Assembly: GCA_943369295.1 (NCBI GenBank)
Contig: CALRMU020000001.1
Location: 868,001-932,000 of the forward strand
Source: JAKRSE01 sp943369295
GTDB lineage: Bacteria > Armatimonadota > Fimbriimonadia > Fimbriimonadales > Fimbriimonadaceae
DNA length: 64,000 nucleotides
Reading direction: 5' to 3'
The notes beneath the pieces are model-generated. The model worked only from the letters and a program-made list of their open reading frames with translations, was not told the origin of the DNA and did no database searches. Positions 1 through 7,804 of this stretch are shown piece by piece. Within the stretch, counting starts at the first letter, position 1; each line of letters opens with the position of its first letter. The position numbers were made by a program, and so were the translations under genes.

Positions 1-944
1 GCAAAGACATGGATTGTGCCGGCAGCATTTGAGAGATCGAGGGCGGCGTTGGTTGTCGCGGTTCCACCGTAGTTCGCGCTTGGACCGTAAGAGTGATTTT
101 TGACTTTAATGTGGGAGCCTTGGGCAACTGTTGAACGGAACTCGTTTGCGGCTGCAAACATTGCCGTCGTCTGGGCGGGAAAGTCGATCCTCAGCCCGCC
201 GAGAGAAGCAAAGGGCGCTGCCCCAGTGGTGCCGAGTGCGTTGCCACCTCGTCCAACCGCCACACCAGCGACTGCTGTGCCGTGGTTATCATTGGCGTGG
301 ACAGGCGATGGATCTGTGTCGTTTTGACCAAAGTCAAAGCTGTTGGCAGCGACGTGGTTGGCTGTCAAGTCAGGATGGCCCACTTCGACTGAGTCATCCA
401 CGATGCCAACGATAACACCGGTTCCAGTCCAGTCGTTGTTCCAAGGAGTTTGGACTCGAACGTCAATGCCAGCACCGCCAGCATTAGAAGTGTTGATCAG
501 GTGCCACTGACCCCACTGGCCAGCTGGGCTGTTGAAGGTGAAGTAGGGGTCGTTGGGAACGAAGGCGCTCTTGACGTCGAAGGTTCGCTGGTTGACAGCT
601 GCGTGGGTCAACAGAGGATCGTTCTGCCATTCAGCTGCCAGCCGCCGAGCATTCTCAACCGTGCCAGCGTTGTAAACAACCCATCCGCCTGGGTAGCTGA
701 TCTTGACCGGAACTGATTTGATAGTCGCAAACAGCCGGTCAGTTCCTGGGGAGGCGAGGCGAACGACGACTTCAGGAAGGTCGATTGGCGCTTGTGGCTC
801 AGCAGCACTCGGGTTCTTGACGGTGGCAGGATCAACAGAACCTTGGCCAGCCAAGGAGCCTGCAGTCATCGCAAAAGCCACGACGACGGCAAAGAACGCC
901 TTGATGGCGGTCGATGCGGGCGGGGAATAGTAAGGCCTTGACAA
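1..944 (-). CDS. Secreted subtilisin-like (S8, kexin-type) serine protease, 3' end beyond window
   Basis: The minus strand is open from the window edge to about 944 and encodes the N-terminal ~310 residues of a subtilase. The catalytic Asp motif reads IVDDSVEVGHPDL (about 380-420) and the catalytic His motif DNHGTAVAGVAVG (about 265-300), the kexin/proprotein-convertase style. The catalytic Ser lies outside the window. A hydrophobic stretch AFFAVVVAFAMTAGSLAG near the N-terminus looks like a signal peptide, so the protein is probably exported. A pro-region of about 110 residues separates it from the peptidase domain. No ATG sits upstream of the signal peptide in frame. I took a TTG at 944; the in-frame ATG inside the signal peptide (near 867) would leave too short a leader. 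Family call is firm, start uncertain. Confidence 0.8.
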   Translation of the reverse strand, partial: MSRPYYSPPASTAIKAFFAVVVAFAMTAGSLAGQGSVDPATVKNPSAAEPQAPIDLPEVVVRLASPGTDRLFATIKSVPVKISYPGGWVVYNAGTVENARRLAAEWQNDPLLTHAAVNQRTFDVKSAFVPNDPYFTFNSPAGQWGQWHLINTSNAGGAGIDVRVQTPWNNDWTGTGVIVGIVDDSVEVGHPDLTANHVAANSFDFGQNDTDPSPVHANDNHGTAVAGVAVGRGGNALGTTGAAPFASLGGLRIDFPAQTTAMFAAANEFRSTVAQGSHIKVKNHSYGPSANYGGTATTNAALDLSNAAGTIHVF

Positions 945-1125
945 AATAAAACATTCGTGAGCAGCCCAAATCAGGCCACCAACACGGTCTCCAGCCCGAA
1001 TTATATCAGGATGGGAGTGAAAAGCCTGTGAAATTCTTAAGGGATTTACTGGCTTTTCGGTAAGTAAATTCTTAGTAATGCCTAAGTAATGGCAGCTTTT
1101 TAAGCTAGGGGGAGAATAGAGTTTT

Positions 1126-1456
1126 GAGTCGGCCTGTAAGCCGGATTCTGTTTTTGTGCGACGATTTGGCTAATGCGGCCAACCCGGAGAGTCGGCGAGC
1201 AGCGTCATCCTCTCCCTATTTGGCCTTGCTTCGAATGGGGTTTGCCCAGCCGCCCAGTTGCCTGGAACGCTGGTGAGCTCTTGCCTCACCGTTTCATCCT
1301 TACCCGCTGATCTTTGCAGACCCCGCTGGCGGTTTAGTTTCTGTTGCACTTTCCGTCGGGTCGCCCCGCCCTTGGTTGCCCAAGGCACTCTGCTCTTCGA
1401 AGTCCGGACTTTCCTCCCCTGGAGACATGCTCCTCAGGCCGTCGCCCGGCCGACTC
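1126..1456 (-). ncRNA. rnpB: RNase P RNA (bacterial class A)
   Basis: This is the catalytic RNA of RNase P, which matures tRNA 5' ends. On the minus strand the universally conserved block GAGGAAAGTCCGGAC lies at 1402-1416. The 3' terminus ends in ACAGAATCCGGCTTACAGG followed by CCGACTC (1126-1151). The 5' end GAGTCGGCCGGGCGACGGCC pairs with that 3' end to form helix P1. Internal segments such as AGCGGGTAAGGATGAAACGG and GGGAGAGGATGACGCTG match the expected core. At about 331 nt it has normal length. A CATAAT -10-like box at 1463-1468 sits 7 nt upstream of the inferred 5' end; no good -35 is visible. Open reading frames across this stretch are artefacts. Confidence 0.96.
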
Positions 1457-1517
1457 AATCACATTATGGCCTTTCCCATTTTATCAAGAGAGGCGTTTGA
1501 TCAAATCTGGATGCGGC

Positions 1518-2267
1518 TTACTCGGCCAGAAGATCCTTCATAGTCACCATAAGATTCTTTGGGATTTCTTTTGCTCTCTGACCTTTAAGCTTGGCCACTC
1601 TGGCTCCCTCTGCTTTCCTCAAGCTATCGTAAATTGAGCTATGGTCAATTGACTTCGTGACGAGACTTCGCAAAAATCGGGGAAGTTTTGGAATATCTGA
1701 CCTCCTGACAAGGAAGGGCAGCTGGTCAAAACCTTCGAAGCCAACAAAGGTCACAAGGAAAAAGATGCTTTCTTCAGTAAAGCTGGCGAGCTCCTTCGGT
1801 GGCTTTTCCAGCTCCTTCATCACCCCGTTTAGAAAGTCGCGATCGCTTGCGCCAGCTCCGGCTCTGGCATCAATGGAGTAGGGCGCCATGCTGATGCTGT
1901 GCCACCTTAAATTCGAAAGGCTCCCAGCCTCCAAGAGAATGGCCTTTCCGATAAGATCTCTGGATCTCTGCGCGATGAGAGGAGATCTTTTGCCCCAAGC
2001 ATCAAAGGTGCGGAACTCAGGACCTTGTGGCGTTTCTTTAGTCAGCATGAAGGCGAGCCGCGAGCCCGCTCCGGTCGGGTTAAGAGTCTCCGCGTCCTCC
2101 CAAATCTGCTCCAGTTCCTGCTGGCTGAGAATCTTGAAGGTGCTGAAAGAAGTGTAAGGGGAGCTTAGCTTGAAGACCCTGCTCGGGGCCGCAGGTTTTT
2201 GACTGCAGCCCATCAGAAGGGCAGAGGCAAAAACGGCAGCGGCCCAAGCCAAGCACCGAAGATTCAT
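1518..2267 (-). CDS. Hypothetical lipoprotein
   Basis: A 249-residue protein with an N-terminal signal sequence and lipobox (SALLMGC, Cys 21), so it should be lipidated and membrane-anchored. The rest is soluble and of no family I recognise; it contains a repeated-looking acidic/basic helical region near the C-terminus (HSSIYDSLRKAEGARVAKLK). It starts 3 bp after the ThuA-domain gene and is probably the last gene of the pxpB-pxpA-pxpC-thuA transcription unit. rnpB follows in the same orientation. Function unknown. Confidence 0.7.
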   Translation of the reverse strand: MNLRCLAWAAAVFASALLMGCSQKPAAPSRVFKLSSPYTSFSTFKILSQQELEQIWEDAETLNPTGAGSRLAFMLTKETPQGPEFRTFDAWGKRSPLIAQRSRDLIGKAILLEAGSLSNLRWHSISMAPYSIDARAGAGASDRDFLNGVMKELEKPPKELASFTEESIFFLVTFVGFEGFDQLPFLVRRSDIPKLPRFLRSLVTKSIDHSSIYDSLRKAEGARVAKLKGQRAKEIPKNLMVTMKDLLAE

Positions 2268-2270
2268 TTT

Positions 2271-3110
2271 CTAGCCTTCTTCGCGCTTTGCCGCCCAGCG
2301 AATCGCTCCGAGCAGATGCTTGCGAAAATCTGGCTCGTCGTAGCTCTCGCGAGTGTGGCCGCCGCCAGTGTAGATGGCGCGTCCTTTACCAACTGTATGG
2401 CACCAGGCAATGGGGTGGTTTTCGCCCATCTGGTGACCTGTGTAGCTGGTCGTATCCAGCTTCATCAAAATCTTAACTGTCGGAGCCGGAAGGGCCCTGA
2501 AGTCGTACCATTCATCCTTTCTTGTCCAAGTGGACTGGAGGTGTTTGGTCGCGGGGTGGGTGCGGTCAATCACGTTGATTCGCGCCTCCTGAATATGAGG
2601 ATGGCTCTTAAAATAGCCTCCGACCAATCGGCCGTACCAGTTCCAATCGTATTCGGTATCGGCAGCCGCGTGGACCCCCACAAAGCCGCCTCCTCGCTTC
2701 TCAACAAAGTTTTCTATCACTGCCTGGCCTGGGTCGTTGACACAGTCGCCAGTCGTGTTTAAAAACATCACGACGTCATGGTCGTTGATGACCGATTCCT
2801 TGATCAGTGACTTGTCTTCCGTCCAGGTGACCTTGAGGCCTTCTTGGTCAGCAATATCGAAAAAGACTCCCACTGCCTTTTCAATAGAGTCATGCCGAAA
2901 ACCCTCAGTGCGAGAGTAGATAAAAACCCTAATCGGCTTTTTCATGCTGCTTCTCGTGGCCGAACCGCCTGCCTGAGTGCTTGTGACGAGGGCACTGGCC
3001 GCCTCGGGAGCTGGTGTCGCATCGTGGGTGCAGTGTCCTTCGCAGGCCCAGCCAGGAGTGTGGCTGGTGGCTGCCATAGCCGCCGCAAAGATCAGGCTTG
3101 TCATAGGCAT
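2271..3110 (-). CDS. Secreted ThuA-like domain protein
   Basis: A 279-residue protein with a signal peptide (MTSLIFAAAMAATSHTPGWA) and a short Pro/Ala/Ser/Thr-rich linker. A ThuA-like domain (glutamine-amidotransferase-like fold) runs from about residue 58 to the end. Typical ThuA segments are VFIYSRTEGFRHDSI, the GGGFVGVHAAADTEYDW turn, the GYFKSHP motif, and the C-terminal HTVGKGRAIYTGGGHTRESY with FRKHLLGAIRWA. ThuA proteins are associated with trehalose/glycoside use, and many secreted bacterial members sit with sugar oxidoreductases. Here it lies 3 bp downstream of pxpC, and I see no sequence reason for a link to oxoproline. Substrate unknown. Confidence 0.85.
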   Translation of the reverse strand: MPMTSLIFAAAMAATSHTPGWACEGHCTHDATPAPEAASALVTSTQAGGSATRSSMKKPIRVFIYSRTEGFRHDSIEKAVGVFFDIADQEGLKVTWTEDKSLIKESVINDHDVVMFLNTTGDCVNDPGQAVIENFVEKRGGGFVGVHAAADTEYDWNWYGRLVGGYFKSHPHIQEARINVIDRTHPATKHLQSTWTRKDEWYDFRALPAPTVKILMKLDTTSYTGHQMGENHPIAWCHTVGKGRAIYTGGGHTRESYDEPDFRKHLLGAIRWAAKREEG

Positions 3111-3113
3111 ACT

Positions 3114-3941
3114 CTACACCAGACCTAAACGTTTTAGTTTGTTCAAAGCTGCAGTCGTCTTCTCTGCGGATCTTTGAGAGTCTCGCCAGGCTTCCAGAGC
3201 TTCTTCCCGGCTGACAGTTTGAAACTTGACTTTAGAGCCAGGGGACAGCTGAGCCAGTCGATGAAGGTCTGCGCGGATGACTGCCCCGAGTACGGGGTAG
3301 CCCCCAGAAGTTGGTCCGGCCGGGCCATGAATCAGGATCTCCCCTTTTCCAGGGGCCTGGATGACCCCGGGGGCAGAGGGGCGCGAAGCCGCGAGAGCTC
3401 CCAGATCTGGTCCTGGCCCCAAGAGCCTCAGCCCGATTCGAGAGGATTGGGGGCTGACAACCCATTCGCTTTCTTCCAGCAGTCTTTGATGCTCAGGAGC
3501 GGCGACGGCCCGGATAGCTTCGGAGGCCGCAGGTCTGTGAAGATCAATGCCGCGAAGAAGAGGTGCGGCTGATGAAGGATAGGCAGCGATCACCCACCTG
3601 CCACCACTTCTACTGATCAGTTCGCCCGATCCAACTCCGGTCATGAGAGCAGGAATCGGCTGCTCCTCCTTGTCCCTCTTCAACCATCCGGGAGATCCGA
3701 AAATGATCCAAGTGCAGGGGGAATTTGAGCCTAGCCTGACTACCGAGCCAGGACCAGGTGCCGCCGCTTCGCCCAGCAGAAGAGGTTCACCCAGAGCCTG
3801 CAGAATGCCTTCGTCACTTGGGTTCCAGCATCCTCCGGGCGGGACGCCAAACTTTCGCAGGCCGGTTGTTCGAAAAGAAAAAGGAGTCCAAAGCCCAGAA
3901 AGTCTTTCAACTTCTAGGCTCACGGATGGCCGATCCTCCAT
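3114..3941 (-). CDS. pxpC: 5-oxoprolinase subunit C (biotin-dependent carboxyltransferase-like)
   Basis: A 275-residue protein of the KipA/PxpC family. With PxpA and PxpB it forms the prokaryotic ATP-dependent 5-oxoprolinase, which opens pyroglutamate to glutamate. Family hallmarks are the N-terminal TGLRKFGVPPGGCWNPSDEG and the SSRIGLRLLGPG segment. Also present are the IQAPGKGEILIHGPAGPTSGG run with YPVLGAVIRADLHRLAQLSPG. It is somewhat shorter than the usual 310-340 residues. The start at 3941 overlaps the end of pxpA by 22 bp, which supports translational coupling and co-expression. Confidence 0.88.
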   Translation of the reverse strand: MEDRPSVSLEVERLSGLWTPFSFRTTGLRKFGVPPGGCWNPSDEGILQALGEPLLLGEAAAPGPGSVVRLGSNSPCTWIIFGSPGWLKRDKEEQPIPALMTGVGSGELISRSGGRWVIAAYPSSAAPLLRGIDLHRPAASEAIRAVAAPEHQRLLEESEWVVSPQSSRIGLRLLGPGPDLGALAASRPSAPGVIQAPGKGEILIHGPAGPTSGGYPVLGAVIRADLHRLAQLSPGSKVKFQTVSREEALEAWRDSQRSAEKTTAALNKLKRLGLV

Positions 3942-4600
3942 CCTTCATCGATCAAGACTTTGCGAATACTTTCGAGGATTTCGACACAGCCAGGGGTATC
4001 CCCATGGACGCAGAGGCTCCGGCAGGTGGGGGCAAGGCGGAGAACCGATGCCTTGATCTCCTCCGGGTTAGCCAAAAGGGCTCCGGGCTGACTTCGGGCA
4101 ACCATGCGTCCTTCCTCGTCGAGCCTTCGGTCGGCGAAGCCTTCGCTGAAAAATTCGACTCCGGCCGCCCTTGCGCTCGCCAGCTGTCGACCCTCCTTCC
4201 ACCCCACCAAGGGCAGCTTGGTTCTAAACAGCAGGGCAGTCAGCACTCCGGAATGGGCAAGGGAAGTTGAGGCCTGATGATAAAGGGCACCATGAAGTTT
4301 GATCGCTTTGGCATCGGCTAAGACCTCAACCTGCCGGGTTAAAGCTTCCAGCAGACGAGCAGCGGCTGAATCATCTTCTAGCGGCAGGGATTCACGCCCC
4401 TTGTTGGCCCTATCTGGGTAGCCAGGGTGAGCGACGACCCTCACACCTCTGGCTCGACACCTGGCCGCTGTTTCTTTGGCCAGTTCAGGGCTCCCTGCAT
4501 GGGAACCACAGCAGACTGCCGCTGACGAACAGAGGCCGATCAGGTCGTCATCCCATGGGTCACCTTCGGCCATGTCAACAATGAGGTCAACAGTTTTCAT
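3920..4600 (-). CDS. pxpA: 5-oxoprolinase subunit A (LamB/YcsF family)
   Basis: A 226-residue member of the LamB/YcsF family, the subunit thought to act on the amide of 5-oxoproline. Recognisable family segments are DLIVDMAEG (usually DLNxDxGE), the CCGSHAGSPE loop (usual form CGxHAGDP), VRVVAHPGYPDRANKGR, VKLHGALYH-like AIKLHGALYH, FADRRLDEEGRM and the C-terminal LCVHGDTPG. The sequence is divergent at the first motif (Met in place of the usual Leu/Gly) and about 25 residues shorter than typical, but the HGD and FADR motifs are intact. It overlaps pxpB by 4 bp and pxpC by 22 bp. Confidence 0.88.
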   Translation of the reverse strand: MKTVDLIVDMAEGDPWDDDLIGLCSSAAVCCGSHAGSPELAKETAARCRARGVRVVAHPGYPDRANKGRESLPLEDDSAAARLLEALTRQVEVLADAKAIKLHGALYHQASTSLAHSGVLTALLFRTKLPLVGWKEGRQLASARAAGVEFFSEGFADRRLDEEGRMVARSQPGALLANPEEIKASVLRLAPTCRSLCVHGDTPGCVEILESIRKVLIDEGWRIGHP

Positions 4601-5244
4601 AGTGAGCCTCCGCTCAAGTTTTCGAACTCCGCCCGACTGATGGCAGACAAGGCAATCTCATCACCGGGCTTGAGAGGATAGTGCTTAGTTTTTGGATCGC
4701 AGATAGCCAGTGGAGTTCTGCCGACCAGCTGCCATCCGCCAGGTGATTCGGCCGGATAAATCCCCAGCTGTCCGGCTGCGACTGCGACCGATCCCGCCGG
4801 GACTCTGCTTCGTGGTGAAGATCGGCGGGGGACGGCATCGAAGGGAGACGGAAGTGGCCCGCAGTAGGGGAAGCCTGGCTGGAAGCCAAGAAATCTGACC
4901 GGCCAAGATCTTTCGGTGAGCATTTCAATTACTGCCTTTACACTCAATCCCAAAGCTGAGGACATCTCCGCAAGATCCTCACCAATCTCAAAACAGCAGG
5001 GAATCTGGTGAATCTTGCCCGGGGCTGGGGAAGAACCTGTTTGGAGAGATTCCATCACACTGGCCAGTGAAGAAGTGTCGGCCGTCTCGGGATCAAAGTA
5101 AATCCCCACCGAATCCCAGGCTGGTGCGACTTCCAGAATGCCTGCGAAATTGGCATCTTCAATGGCCCTGGCGAGGCTGGCTGGGGAAAAGTGCCCCAGT
5201 TCATCCACGATGATTAGCTCCTCACCAAGCGGATTCAGTCGCAT
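4597..5244 (-). CDS. pxpB: 5-oxoprolinase subunit B (KipI family)
   Basis: A 215-residue KipI/PxpB family protein (allophanate-hydrolase subunit 1-like). The family core is present: SVGIYFDP near residue 47, IPCCFEIGEDLAEMSSALGL (usual IPVCYGGEFGPDL), VRFLGFQPGFPYCGPLP, then RVPAGSVAVAAGQLGIYP, ESPGGWQLVGRTP and LKPGDEI. It is the first gene of the five-gene minus-strand operon. Its start at 5244 lies 23 bp from the divergent dut start, so the two promoters must share or overlap this short interval. Confidence 0.9.
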   Translation of the reverse strand: MRLNPLGEELIIVDELGHFSPASLARAIEDANFAGILEVAPAWDSVGIYFDPETADTSSLASVMESLQTGSSPAPGKIHQIPCCFEIGEDLAEMSSALGLSVKAVIEMLTERSWPVRFLGFQPGFPYCGPLPSPFDAVPRRSSPRSRVPAGSVAVAAGQLGIYPAESPGGWQLVGRTPLAICDPKTKHYPLKPGDEIALSAISRAEFENLSGGSL

Positions 5245-5267
5245 GGGGACTAGAATAGCCGAGGAAC

Positions 5268-5711
5268 ATGTCCGGCAGCGAAATTAAGATTCCGATTGCG
5301 TTGGAAGAAGGGGCCTACCTCCCTACCTATGCGACCGATGGCAGCGCCGGAATGGACCTGCGAATCATTGAAGACGTTCGGCTTGATCCTGGTCAGAGAA
5401 TTCTGGCAAGAACAGGAATTCGAGCAGCAATTCCTCATGGTTATGAGGGGCAGGTAAGGCCCCGATCTGGCTTGGCTTTGAAGAAGGGAATCTCTATGGT
5501 CAACACTCCGGGGACCATAGATTCAGATTATCGAGGAGAAATCGGAATTATCCTGATCAATTTGGGTCAAGATGTCGTCGAACTTAGTGCGGGTGAGCGT
5601 GTTGCTCAGCTGGTGATCTGCCCTGTTACTAGGGCAGCCTGGCAGGTAACCGATTCGCTTGATGCCACCGAGCGTGGAGGAGGAGGTTTTGGCAGTACAG
5701 GGACAGCCTAA
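5268..5711 (+). CDS. dut: dUTP diphosphatase
   Basis: A 147-residue trimeric dUTPase, which hydrolyses dUTP to dUMP and PPi, keeping uracil out of DNA and feeding dTMP synthesis. All five family motifs are visible: SAGMDLR (26-32), RPRSGLALKKGI (64-75), the catalytic-Asp motif PGTIDSDYRGE (81-91), GERVAQLVI (109-117) and the C-terminal glycine-rich RGGGGFGSTG (136-145). Length is normal. The 3' end, rich in GGAGGAGGAGG, may double as the ribosome binding site for the next gene. Confidence 0.95.
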   Translation: MSGSEIKIPIALEEGAYLPTYATDGSAGMDLRIIEDVRLDPGQRILARTGIRAAIPHGYEGQVRPRSGLALKKGISMVNTPGTIDSDYRGEIGIILINLGQDVVELSAGERVAQLVICPVTRAAWQVTDSLDATERGGGGFGSTGTA

Positions 5712-5718
5712 AGAAAAA

Positions 5719-6729
5719 ATGTGCCCCCAGTGTTTTGAGATCAATCCGGCCTCAAGCACTTTCTGCACTCTTTGTGGTGCATCGTTGGCCGAAGGCAAAG
5801 AAGCCAACGAGGGGAGCGACACAGAAGTTTATAACGAACTGGCGAAAACAAACCTTCTTCGAATGAGGGGCCAGTACAAAGATGCTATTCAGGTCTGCCT
5901 GGGCATTCTTAAAAAGTATCCGAATAATGCCACGGCCCACACGCTGCTCGGAGACGTTCATGCCGAAATGAACGAGCTTGCCCAAGCCGCCGAGTGGTAC
6001 GAAATGGCCTTGGATTTGAGCCCGAATTCTGATGCCGACAAGCAGAAGCTTATGTCGGTCCGAAAAAGAATTCAGGATCGAGAGAAGGCGCAGACCGCTG
6101 AGCAGATTGGTCTTGCTGAAGCAAACCGGCCCAAGCCAGGAGCCTATATTGCCGCGGCTGCCGCCGGAATTTTGTTAGTTGGCACCTGCAGCTTTGTGCT
6201 TGGCCAAATGATGACCAGCAGCAAGCCTAAGCCAGCTGTTACTCAGCCGGTGAGTGTAGGTGATGCCACCAAGCCAGCGGCTGTATCATCTGACCAAAAG
6301 GGTGAGGAAGGCAAGGGAGCGGCAAAAGAAGAAGAAACGCCTTCTGCGCCAGCACCCGTACCCATGGCCTCGGCTCCGGCAAGCCCAGACCGAACCACCG
6401 TCGAGTTCCTAAAGACACGGGGTCAGGGTTCTACGTCACTCTTCGCCGCTGTCGAAGACCCCCGTACGAAGCATTTGACTGTTTCGGCGGAACTGCCGGG
6501 AACAGCAGATGCCACCATGACTGCGGTCGGGCTGGTGAACGATGTCTTCACTTTGATTCCAGAAATCGATAAGGTGACGGTCAAGCTGATTCAGGCAGGC
6601 AATTCTGTCTATCTGGCCGATGCCACCCGAACCGATTATCAAAATGCAATGGCGAATTTGTCTCCTAACCAGGCCGTCGGCGATGCTGCCGCGAACTTTT
6701 TGACCAACACCTGGCCGGCCGCACAGTGA
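5719..6729 (+). CDS. Zinc-ribbon / TPR / single-pass membrane protein
   Basis: A 336-residue protein starting with a zinc ribbon (MCPQCFEINPASSTFCTLCG, two CxxC pairs). One or two TPR units follow at about 40-115 (YKDAIQVCLGILKKYPNNAT, WYEMALDLSPNSD). A transmembrane helix lies near 140-160 (IAAAAAGILLVGTCSFVLG), then an Ala/Pro/Lys-rich linker and a C-terminal globular domain. This order suggests a cytosolic N-terminus and an extracytoplasmic C-terminus. I chose the ATG at 5719, which begins the zinc ribbon. A TTG at 5689, better placed behind the GGAGGAGG at the end of dut, is the alternative. The 3' end overlaps the next gene by 4 bp (GTGA). Function unknown. Confidence 0.8.
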   Translation: MCPQCFEINPASSTFCTLCGASLAEGKEANEGSDTEVYNELAKTNLLRMRGQYKDAIQVCLGILKKYPNNATAHTLLGDVHAEMNELAQAAEWYEMALDLSPNSDADKQKLMSVRKRIQDREKAQTAEQIGLAEANRPKPGAYIAAAAAGILLVGTCSFVLGQMMTSSKPKPAVTQPVSVGDATKPAAVSSDQKGEEGKGAAKEEETPSAPAPVPMASAPASPDRTTVEFLKTRGQGSTSLFAAVEDPRTKHLTVSAELPGTADATMTAVGLVNDVFTLIPEIDKVTVKLIQAGNSVYLADATRTDYQNAMANLSPNQAVGDAAANFLTNTWPAAQ

Positions 6730-7481
6730 CGAGAAGGTCTGCCTTCGTCACTGGCGGTGCCCAAGGGATCGGCAAAGCTATTGTTCGCGCACTGAGCGAC
6801 GCTGGTTTTGAGGTCTTGGCTTTTGATGTTTCCGCCCCTGCTTTAAAGGCCTTGGATGAAGGGCAGAGAGCCGTTTTTGTCGGGGATGTCTCCGACCCTG
6901 CTTCGATCAAAGCGGGGATTCAGGCTGCAGCAGGGTTTGCTCCTTTGGCTGTCTGCGTCAATAACGCAGGCATCATCGGCCGCCTGCCACTTTTGGATCT
7001 CACGGAGCCGGAGGTAAGGCGTATTTTTGAGGTCAACCTGCTTGGCTGCTTTTGGGGAATCCAAGAAGCTGGCCGACGAATGGTGGCCCAAGGGTACGGA
7101 GGGCACATTATCAACTTGAGCAGCGGCCACGCTGTTTTGGCTGGCTACGACAGGTCTGCCTATGCGGCCACGAAGGCCGGAATTGAAGCTCTGACTCGGA
7201 ACGCAGCTTTGGAGCTAGGCCATGACGGAATCTGTGTCAACGCCATCGCCCCTGGCTTTACTCTGACCGAGATGTCCAAGGGATCTTTGGTTGGCGACAG
7301 GCGCAAGACTGTTGAAAAACGCCTGCCTTTGGGCCGGGTCGGAGTTCCGGAAGAAGTCGCCGCCGCAGTTGTCGCCTTGGCGACTGGAACCATCTCTGGC
7401 ATGACAGGTCAGGTGCTGAGGATCGATGGCGGTTGGTCGAACACGGATGTCCGCTACTCAGACCTTAAGGTTCCGGAGTAG
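6726..7481 (+). CDS. Short-chain dehydrogenase/reductase
   Basis: A 251-residue classical SDR, an NAD(P)-dependent oxidoreductase. It shows the cofactor motif TGGAQGIG (9-16), NNAG (79-82), catalytic Ser at about 133 in INLSSGHA, the YAATK active site (Tyr146, Lys150), and a C-terminal MTGQVLRIDGGWS. D34 after the second beta strand (AFDVS) suggests a preference for NAD(H). It starts with GTG overlapping the TGA of the upstream gene, so the two are probably co-translated. Overall resemblance is to 3-oxoacyl-ACP reductase-type SDRs, but the substrate cannot be set from sequence. Confidence 0.9.
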   Translation: MTRRSAFVTGGAQGIGKAIVRALSDAGFEVLAFDVSAPALKALDEGQRAVFVGDVSDPASIKAGIQAAAGFAPLAVCVNNAGIIGRLPLLDLTEPEVRRIFEVNLLGCFWGIQEAGRRMVAQGYGGHIINLSSGHAVLAGYDRSAYAATKAGIEALTRNAALELGHDGICVNAIAPGFTLTEMSKGSLVGDRRKTVEKRLPLGRVGVPEEVAAAVVALATGTISGMTGQVLRIDGGWSNTDVRYSDLKVPE

Positions 7482-7489
7482 CGGTACCA

Positions 7490-7716
7490 TCTGTGCCACT
7501 GGCAGCGCCAGTGCTCTTAAACGCAGGGTTTTGGAATCTCCTTCATTCGAGACTATCTGTGCCACTGGCAGCGCCAGTGCTCATGAACGCAGGATTTGGA
7601 ATCTCCTACTTATCCGGGATCAATTGTGCTACTGGCTTTGCCAGTGCTCTTAAACGCAGGGTTTTGGAATCTCCCACTCATACAGGACCATCTGTGCCAC
7701 TGGCAGCGCCAGTGCT
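7490..7716 (+). repeat. Three-and-a-half tandem 66-68 bp units carrying a CACTGGC/GCCAGTG hairpin
   Basis: Units begin at 7490, 7556, 7623 and 7691 (the last only partial). Each starts TCTGTGCCACTGGCAGCGCC followed by AGTGC, a perfect 7-bp inverted repeat (CACTGGC / GCCAGTG) around a 3-nt loop. It continues with TTAAACGCAGGGTTTTGGAA and then TCTCC plus about 15 variable bases. The loop is AGC in units 1, 2 and 4 and TTT in unit 3. The stretch fills the gap between the SDR gene and the metallophosphatase. Reading frames across it encode only repeated low-complexity peptides and are not genes. Confidence 0.85.
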
Positions 7717-7778
7717 TTTCCCTAGACAAGGCGGATGATTCAACGAGGTGTCCACACTTTTGAACCTGTCATTGCCTT

Positions 7779-7802
7779 GCACTGGCGATGCCAGTGGCAC
7801 AG
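7779..7802 (-). repeat. Inverted fifth copy of the CACTGGC/GCCAGTG hairpin
   Basis: GCACTGGCGATGCCAGTGGC followed by ACAG is the same hairpin in opposite orientation to the tandem units at 7490-7716. The stem is identical and the loop is GAT instead of AGC. It lies just after the stop codon of the minus-strand metallophosphatase, so it may also serve as a transcription stop for converging genes, although no T-run is present. Confidence 0.75.
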
Positions 7803-7804
7803 GA

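Noticed and set aside
1170..1500. Reading frames within 1170-1500
   Set aside because: The stretch is RNase P RNA.
2199..2762. 187-codon plus-strand frame opposite the ThuA-domain gene
   Set aside because: Shadow of a recognisable family on the other strand.
7490..7716. Possible CRISPR array
   Set aside because: The unit is one continuous 66-68 bp tandem repeat, the variable part is only about 15 bp, and no cas gene is nearby.
7426..7738. Two overlapping plus-strand frames with repeated CATGSASAL- or LAAPVL-type peptides
   Set aside because: They translate the hairpin repeats, in two frames at once, with no ribosome binding site; the repetition is at DNA level.
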